The position numbers and the translations under genes were made by a program. From assembly GCA_041624375.1 (NCBI GenBank), contig JBFJVD010000031.1, positions 1-16,702 of the forward strand: a DNA stretch of 16,702 nucleotides, written 5' to 3'. The notes beneath the pieces were generated by a model. It saw nothing but the letters and a program-made list of their open reading frames with translations. It was not told the DNA's origin and did no database searches. Shown here piece by piece: positions 12,527 through 16,702 of this stretch. The stretch's first letter is position 1; every line of letters begins with the position of its first letter. Source of the stretch: JBFJVD01 sp041624375. Lineage in GTDB: Bacteria > Chloroflexota > Anaerolineae > Anaerolineales > E44-bin32.

Positions 12527-13981
12527 ATGCACAAGTCGGTTGTCATCTGCCTTCTGCTCGGTTTCAGCCTTCTGACAGCCTGCGCGCCGGCCGGCGGGCG
12601 GGCGAGCCCGACTGTGCAGCGTTCCTCGACCCCGCGCCAGCTTCCGACGGCAAGCCCGACCGCCAGTGTCACCCCCACGCCAAGCCCGGAACCCAGCCTG
12701 ACACCGTCCATAACATCCACGCCGGCCCCACCGACAGTCACGCCGACAGCAAGCCAAACGGCGTCACCCGCCCTCAGCGAAACCACCCTGCAGGGCTCCG
12801 GCCCCTGGGCGCTGCTGTGCCAGGAAAGGGATCAGGTGGCGCTGTTCGATCTGGGCAGCGCCGCCATAACTCCCCTGCTCATTCGCTGCCCGGACACCCA
12901 GAACCTGACGGCACAGGGAGAGCGGGCCGTGGTCGTGCCTCGACAGGCGGCCTACCGGGACGAACTGTGGGTGGTGCATCTTCCGTCACTTTCGATTGAA
13001 ACCCGAATCTCACTTGATGGGGACCGCGTGGCGGAGGACGCTGCGGGTGGCGTATTTGCCTGGGCGCCCGACGGCAACCATCTGCTGTTCGCTGTTCGGA
13101 CAGGTCAGGTACAGCAGCCGGTTCTCTACCACGCCGACGACGGTTCGCTGGTGCGCCTTCCCATCGAGGCGCGCCTGATCCACCCGATGGGTTGGTCGCC
13201 GGATGGACGGCTGGCGGTGCTGCTTGCCGGTGAGGGCGGTCTCGAAGGCGCGTGGGCGGTCAACACCGATACGAATGAGATCCAGCTGCTCTATACGAGC
13301 CCGCTCGATGAAGGCGTATTTTATTGGGCGGAGATCCTCGGCTGGCTCTCAAACTCGATCTTCGTCACCCGCGAGGGCCCCGGCGAGTTCTGCGACTTTA
13401 ACCTGCGAGAGGTGAATGCCAGCGCTGCCAGCCATCGGCTCGTCTTTTGGCCGGCGTTCCTCGGCGCCGCGCTGGATCCAGCCACGCGGACCGTGTTCCT
13501 TGGCATGGGCGAATCCGGTGCCTGTGTCTATCCGTTGCCAGTAGGCCTATACCGGCTCGACCTGGCGGAAGCGGAGCCGCGGCGGATCCAATCCGGTTCC
13601 GGTTGGCGGCAAATCGATTGGAGCCCGGAGCTTGGCCAGTTTGTCCTGCGAGCTCAGGAGTTTCCGGGCGTACGCACCTATACGACCAGCGGCGGCCTTC
13701 GGCTTCAACTGACCGAAGCGGAACGGGTGCATCCATCCCCGAATGGCGACTGGATCCTCGTGGAAGCCGGCGCGTCCCCGCGCACGCGGATGCATTCGAG
13801 ATCAGGAGCGCTCCAGCGCAACCTGTTTGAGGAAGCACCAGATCAGGTCTGGTGGGTTTCCGATTCCACGCTGCTGCTGCGGTTTGGCTCCGCGCTCTAC
13901 GAACTGCGGGAATCGGAGGACTGGGTCGCCAACCCCATTGCCGAAGGGGTCAGCTGGCTGGCCGGCATCGTCGGCCGATGA
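12527..13981 (+). CDS. Lipoprotein with TolB/WD40-like beta-propeller repeats
   Basis: This encodes a 484-residue exported lipoprotein. The signal peptide MHKSVVICLLLGFSLLTAC ends in lipobox LTAC (Cys19). Residues about 22-82 are a Pro/Thr/Ser tether with many TPxPTx units. The rest is strand-rich with propeller-like blade motifs: WAPDGNHLLFAV, WSPDGRLAVLL, a WxxIDWSPELGQFVL segment and a HPSPNGDWILVEAG segment, the xSPDGxxL signature of TolB/WD40-type repeats. Such propellers bind proteins or glycans; no catalytic residues stand out. The start is chosen from the lipoprotein signal, since the open frame runs upstream to 12137 across the previous gene without coding character. No Shine-Dalgarno sequence is evident. 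It is separated by 170 bp from the preceding lipoprotein gene. Confidence 0.88.
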   Translation: MHKSVVICLLLGFSLLTACAPAGGRASPTVQRSSTPRQLPTASPTASVTPTPSPEPSLTPSITSTPAPPTVTPTASQTASPALSETTLQGSGPWALLCQERDQVALFDLGSAAITPLLIRCPDTQNLTAQGERAVVVPRQAAYRDELWVVHLPSLSIETRISLDGDRVAEDAAGGVFAWAPDGNHLLFAVRTGQVQQPVLYHADDGSLVRLPIEARLIHPMGWSPDGRLAVLLAGEGGLEGAWAVNTDTNEIQLLYTSPLDEGVFYWAEILGWLSNSIFVTREGPGEFCDFNLREVNASAASHRLVFWPAFLGAALDPATRTVFLGMGESGACVYPLPVGLYRLDLAEAEPRRIQSGSGWRQIDWSPELGQFVLRAQEFPGVRTYTTSGGLRLQLTEAERVHPSPNGDWILVEAGASPRTRMHSRSGALQRNLFEEAPDQVWWVSDSTLLLRFGSALYELRESEDWVANPIAEGVSWLAGIVGR

Positions 13982-14045
13982 GAGCTGCGGGTTCTGCGCG
14001 AAGTGAGCCGTCGCCATGACCGCGGCGGGTGCGTCCCATCCCTCC

Positions 14046-14504
14046 ATGCCCCGGCGCCTGCCGGCCGCGCAGTTCCTCGAAGTCGTCCGTCTCGCGCCGC
14101 TGGTTTCCCTTGATTTGATTGTCCGCGATGCCGAAGGCCAGGTCCTGCTGGGTTGGCGGAAGAACGAGCCCGCCAGGGGCAGCTGGTTCGTTCCTGGCGG
14201 CATCTTGATGAAAGGGGAACGGATCGCCGAGGCTTTGGCGCGGATTGCGGACGTGGAGCTCGGTCTTCCGGTGGAGTCGGCCGAAGTTGATTTCCTGGGT
14301 GTGTATGAACATCATTATGCGGAGAACTTTGCCGGCGAACCGCAGGTGCCCACCCACTACGTGGTTCTGGCACATCAGCTCCGTCTCCGCGAGAAGCCGA
14401 CTCCGGCTCCGGAGACCCAACACAGCGACTTCCGGTGGTGGCCGCTGGACGCGCTGCTGCAGTCGCCTGAGGTTCATCCCTACGTCAAGGCCTACTTCTC
14501 CTGA
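14046..14504 (+). CDS. GDP-mannose mannosyl hydrolase-like Nudix protein
   Basis: This 152-residue cytoplasmic enzyme belongs to the GDP-mannose mannosyl hydrolase (Gmm/NudD) branch of Nudix proteins, which hydrolyse GDP-hexoses to GDP and hexose. Family segments are easy to follow: VVRLAPLVSLDLIV, WFVPGG, a modified Nudix box (Gly52, Glu58, Arg66, then VELGL, with the first catalytic Glu replaced as in E. coli Gmm), FLGVYEHHYAENF, THYVVL and ETQHSDFRWW with the family His126. The position of the leaving-group Arg after WFVPGG in the E. coli enzyme is Ile53 here. ATG 14046 gives an N terminus that aligns with E. coli Gmm; ATG 14016 would add ten residues, and neither has a clear Shine-Dalgarno sequence. 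No GDP-mannose biosynthesis gene is in view. Confidence 0.9.
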   Translation: MPRRLPAAQFLEVVRLAPLVSLDLIVRDAEGQVLLGWRKNEPARGSWFVPGGILMKGERIAEALARIADVELGLPVESAEVDFLGVYEHHYAENFAGEPQVPTHYVVLAHQLRLREKPTPAPETQHSDFRWWPLDALLQSPEVHPYVKAYFS

Positions 14505-14553
14505 GCCGCCCCGCGCGTGAGATGACATCTCTCCGGCAGCAGCCGGCGCGCAA

Positions 14554-14586
14554 GGCCGGCCTGCACAACGTGCTCGCAGGCCGGCC
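14554..14586. repeat. Perfect 11-bp inverted repeat between convergent genes
   Basis: GGCCGGCCTGC (14554-14564) and GCAGGCCGGCC (14576-14586) are exact inverted copies around an 11-nt loop, in the 102-bp space between the Nudix and flotillin 3' ends. A hairpin of this strength could slow polymerase from both sides, but no T-tract follows on either strand, so it is not a canonical intrinsic terminator. Confidence 0.5.
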
Positions 14587-14606
14587 AGTGTTCGAACGAC
14601 GTACGG

Positions 14607-16118
14607 TCAGGCTTCGCCGCCCGGGTCTTGCGCCGCCTTCTTGCGTGCCTTCTTGGCGGGCTGGGCCGCCTCTTCGGCCTGGGCTTGCTCGCTGCCGGCC
14701 AGCAGCCCCCGAACCCGCCGCAGGACCGCCTCGATCCCCTCACCTGAGAGCGCCTCGGACTTGGCGTTGAGGATGGTGGCCAGCTCCGGCACGCTCAGGA
14801 GCAGCTCGGTCAGCGCGCTGCGGCTGCCGTCAGCGTGGCCGTTGGCCCCGCTGAACTGCACGATGCGGACATTCTCACCAATCCCCTTGAGCGCCTCACC
14901 GATCGCCTCGATCTTGGCCACCTCGGCGTGGATCAGGAGTTCGGCGACGACCTGGCGCAGGTTGATCTCACCCTCGGCCGCCGTTGCCTGTGCCAGTTTC
15001 TCCTTGCCCTCTGCTTCGGCCAGCAGGGTGGCGCGGGTGCTCTCTGCCTCGGCCATTTTCATCGCCTTCAGCTTTTCGGCGTCGGCGTGTCCAGTGACCT
15101 TGGTCGCTTCGGCCTGGGCGGAGGACTCCTTCTTGAGGGCTACAGCGCGAGCCTCTGCCGTGATCGTCACCCGGCGCCGCTCGGCGTCGGCCTCGATCTC
15201 GGCGGCCTCGCGCTGCGCGCGAGCAGGGACCAGCACTTCGGCTTCTTTCTGCTGCTCGACCGCCGAAGCTCGCTTCTGCTGCACAGCTTCATCGGCTTCC
15301 GCTTCGGCCAGGCCGATGGTCTTGCCCTTGGCCACTTCGCGCAGTGCCAGTGCTTCCTGCTGTTCGACAATCGCGCGGGTGGCGTCAAGCTCGGCTTGCT
15401 CCGCTTCTCGACGCGCTACGGCGGCCCGGATGCGGGCTGCCCGGTCGGCTTCCGCCTCAGCGATGGTCGCGTCCCGCTTCACCGCTGCGATGACAGGCTT
15501 GGCCATGGCTTCGAAGTAGCCCTGGTCGTCAGTGATCTCTTCGATTCCCATGGAGATCACCCGCACACCCATCGCGGCCATGTCGTCCGAGGCGAGCTGC
15601 TGGACTTGATTGACGAAGGCGTCACGATCCCGATGGACATCCTCGACCGTGAGCTGGCCGACGATGGCGCGGAAGTTGGCGCTCAGCGTCTGGGCAATGA
15701 CGTTCTTTACTTCCTCGCGCGGCATCCCCAGGAAGGCGCGCGCAGCGGTGAACATGGCCCCTTCGTCAGAGTCGATCTGCACCTGGGCGACCCAGTCCAG
15801 ACGAATGGGCACGCCATCCACGGTGTAGACCTCGTCCTTCGCTTTGGCGATCGTCATCACGGTGAGATCGAGGAAGCCGTAGTCTTCCATGATCGGCCAG
15901 ACGAGGGCGCCGCCGCCCGTGACCATCCGCACCCCTCTCCGGTCGATCACTCCCTGTTCATCGAACGCGGTGCGGCCGCGGCCGAAGATGACCATGACCT
16001 GATTCGGCGGCACCCGGTGATACAGCCGGGTGGCTCGCCGGGCGAAGACCAGCAGCAGCACCAAACCGATCAGTGCTGCCAGGACGAGGCCGATGGCCTC
16101 AAGTGTCAGACCCAACAT
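14607..16118 (-). CDS. Flotillin-like SPFH-domain protein
   Basis: This 503-residue membrane-anchored scaffold protein belongs to the flotillin (FloT/YqiK) family, which organises membrane microdomains. It has an N-terminal helix (about 5-26), an SPFH/PHB domain (about 30-215) including the strands around VYTVDGVPIRLDWVAQVQ, then a long Ala/Glu/Lys-rich coiled coil (about 215-390) typical of oligomer assembly, and a variable tail ending in a basic AKKARKKAAQ stretch. The length is usual for bacterial flotillins. ATG 16118 is chosen because CCTCCTT (16125-16131, minus-strand AAGGAGG) is 6 nt away; the ATG at 16124 directly abuts it and is too close. The gene starts 30 nt after the nfeD-like stop codon, a very common pairing. 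It converges with the Gmm-like gene. Confidence 0.93.
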   Translation of the reverse strand: MLGLTLEAIGLVLAALIGLVLLLVFARRATRLYHRVPPNQVMVIFGRGRTAFDEQGVIDRRGVRMVTGGGALVWPIMEDYGFLDLTVMTIAKAKDEVYTVDGVPIRLDWVAQVQIDSDEGAMFTAARAFLGMPREEVKNVIAQTLSANFRAIVGQLTVEDVHRDRDAFVNQVQQLASDDMAAMGVRVISMGIEEITDDQGYFEAMAKPVIAAVKRDATIAEAEADRAARIRAAVARREAEQAELDATRAIVEQQEALALREVAKGKTIGLAEAEADEAVQQKRASAVEQQKEAEVLVPARAQREAAEIEADAERRRVTITAEARAVALKKESSAQAEATKVTGHADAEKLKAMKMAEAESTRATLLAEAEGKEKLAQATAAEGEINLRQVVAELLIHAEVAKIEAIGEALKGIGENVRIVQFSGANGHADGSRSALTELLLSVPELATILNAKSEALSGEGIEAVLRRVRGLLAGSEQAQAEEAAQPAKKARKKAAQDPGGEA

Positions 16119-16148
16119 GTGCATCCTCCTTCGGGCGCAGTGCCCAGT

Positions 16149-16702
16149 TCAGGTACGCTTACGGACAAACAAGGTCCCGCCTTCCTGGCGCACGACTTCA
16201 ACCAGATCGCCGCGCACCAGCTCCTCGGCCTCAACTTCACGAATGGGGTAGCGTTTGCGCTGCGAGCGCAGCTCCAGGAAAGCCTCGCCGACCTCTCCCC
16301 CCGGGGTGCGCGTGGTGACACGGGCCACTGCGCCGATGAGGTCCGAGCGCCGCAGCGCGGAAGAGGCTTGCTGGCGGACCAGCAGCGCCGCAAGCGCGAA
16401 GTAGACACCGCCAAAGACCAGACCGCTAAGAACGGCAAGCAACAGGCTGCCGCCCGTGGTGGCGCCGAGAAGCGCCGACATCGTGCCCACGACGCCGAAG
16501 CCGGTAAAGAACGCGGCGATCAACCCGCAGCTCAGACCGCCAGCGCCGGTTCCTTCGGCGGCCTCAGGCAGAACGTCGATCCCGACGCCCTCGAACAGCC
16601 CCTCCACGCTCTCAAGCATGCCGCCGGCGGCGTCGGCGATTTCCCCGAAGATGAGTGTCAGGATCAGGTACCCGACGCCGAGTATCATGATGGAGCCGAA
16701 GC
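16149..16702 (-). CDS. NfeD-like membrane protein, probably truncated at the window edge
   Basis: This encodes about 184 visible residues of an NfeD-type protein. Hydrophobic segments lie near the visible N terminus and, counted from ATG 16688, at about 50-74 and 78-104. The C-terminal 65 residues (LIGAVARVTTRTPGGEVGEAFLE to GGTLFVRKR) form the small OB-fold domain that gives NfeD its name. NfeD proteins work beside SPFH proteins, probably helping microdomain assembly or stress response; the flotillin gene 30 nt downstream fits this. The first visible ATG (16688) has no ribosome binding site and sits inside the first hydrophobic stretch, whose frame is open to the edge (FGSI precedes it), so the true start is probably beyond 16702. 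The protease-containing long NfeD form cannot be excluded but is unlikely at this spacing. Confidence 0.85.
   Translation of the reverse strand, partial: FGSIMILGVGYLILTLIFGEIADAAGGMLESVEGLFEGVGIDVLPEAAEGTGAGGLSCGLIAAFFTGFGVVGTMSALLGATTGGSLLLAVLSGLVFGGVYFALAALLVRQQASSALRRSDLIGAVARVTTRTPGGEVGEAFLELRSQRKRYPIREVEAEELVRGDLVEVVRQEGGTLFVRKRT

Noticed and set aside
1..16702. tRNA, rRNA, CRISPR array, insertion sequence or phage attachment site
   Set aside because: I looked for cloverleaf ends, regularly spaced direct repeats, transposase motifs and terminal inverted repeats and saw none; a dedicated tRNA or Rfam scan would settle it.

Overview
The window is GC-rich bacterial DNA with densely packed genes and no RNA genes, CRISPR arrays or mobile elements that I can see. 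Gene content and style suggest an uncultured Chloroflexota bacterium, possibly Anaerolineae-like: several secreted lipoproteins with Pro/Thr-rich linkers, a small stand-alone SWIM-type protein, a YkvA-like mini-protein and an NfeD-flotillin pair. This placement is inferred from general resemblance, not from a phylogenetic marker.

Layout. Positions 1-508 hold the 3' end of an unidentified + strand gene. Two minus-strand genes for small membrane proteins follow (647-1348 and 1536-1895). From 2048 to 14504 every gene is on the + strand: moaA, a HAD phosphatase, a regulated-looking leader followed by an 81-residue SWIM-type protein, a flippase-like membrane protein overlapping an FAD oxidoreductase gene, a Nudix hydrolase, an HU/IHF-like DNA-binding protein, an M29 aminopeptidase, a five-haem cytochrome c lipoprotein, an SDR, a small lipoprotein, a beta-propeller-type lipoprotein and a GDP-mannose mannosyl hydrolase-like Nudix protein. 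The window closes with a minus-strand nfeD-flotillin pair (14607 to the right edge), convergent with the + strand block.

How the genes work together. The tightest links are the GTGA overlap between the flippase-like gene and the FAD oxidoreductase gene, with the Nudix gene 8 nt further on (4607-7559), and the nfeD-flotillin pair. moaA and the HAD gene are 26 nt apart and may be co-transcribed, but no other molybdenum-cofactor gene is present. Three lipoproteins lie within about 4.7 kb (9291-13981), so this part encodes cell-surface functions, one of them redox.

The most interesting structure is at 4068-4237. A near-consensus sigma-70 promoter precedes a 13-codon mini-ORF with a Shine-Dalgarno sequence. 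Immediately after its stop codon is a strong intrinsic terminator, and then the SWIM gene with its own perfect ribosome binding site. A 9-nt segment inside the mini-ORF is exactly complementary to the terminator's last stem bases plus its T-tract, as expected for an attenuator; a short terminated RNA is the main alternative.
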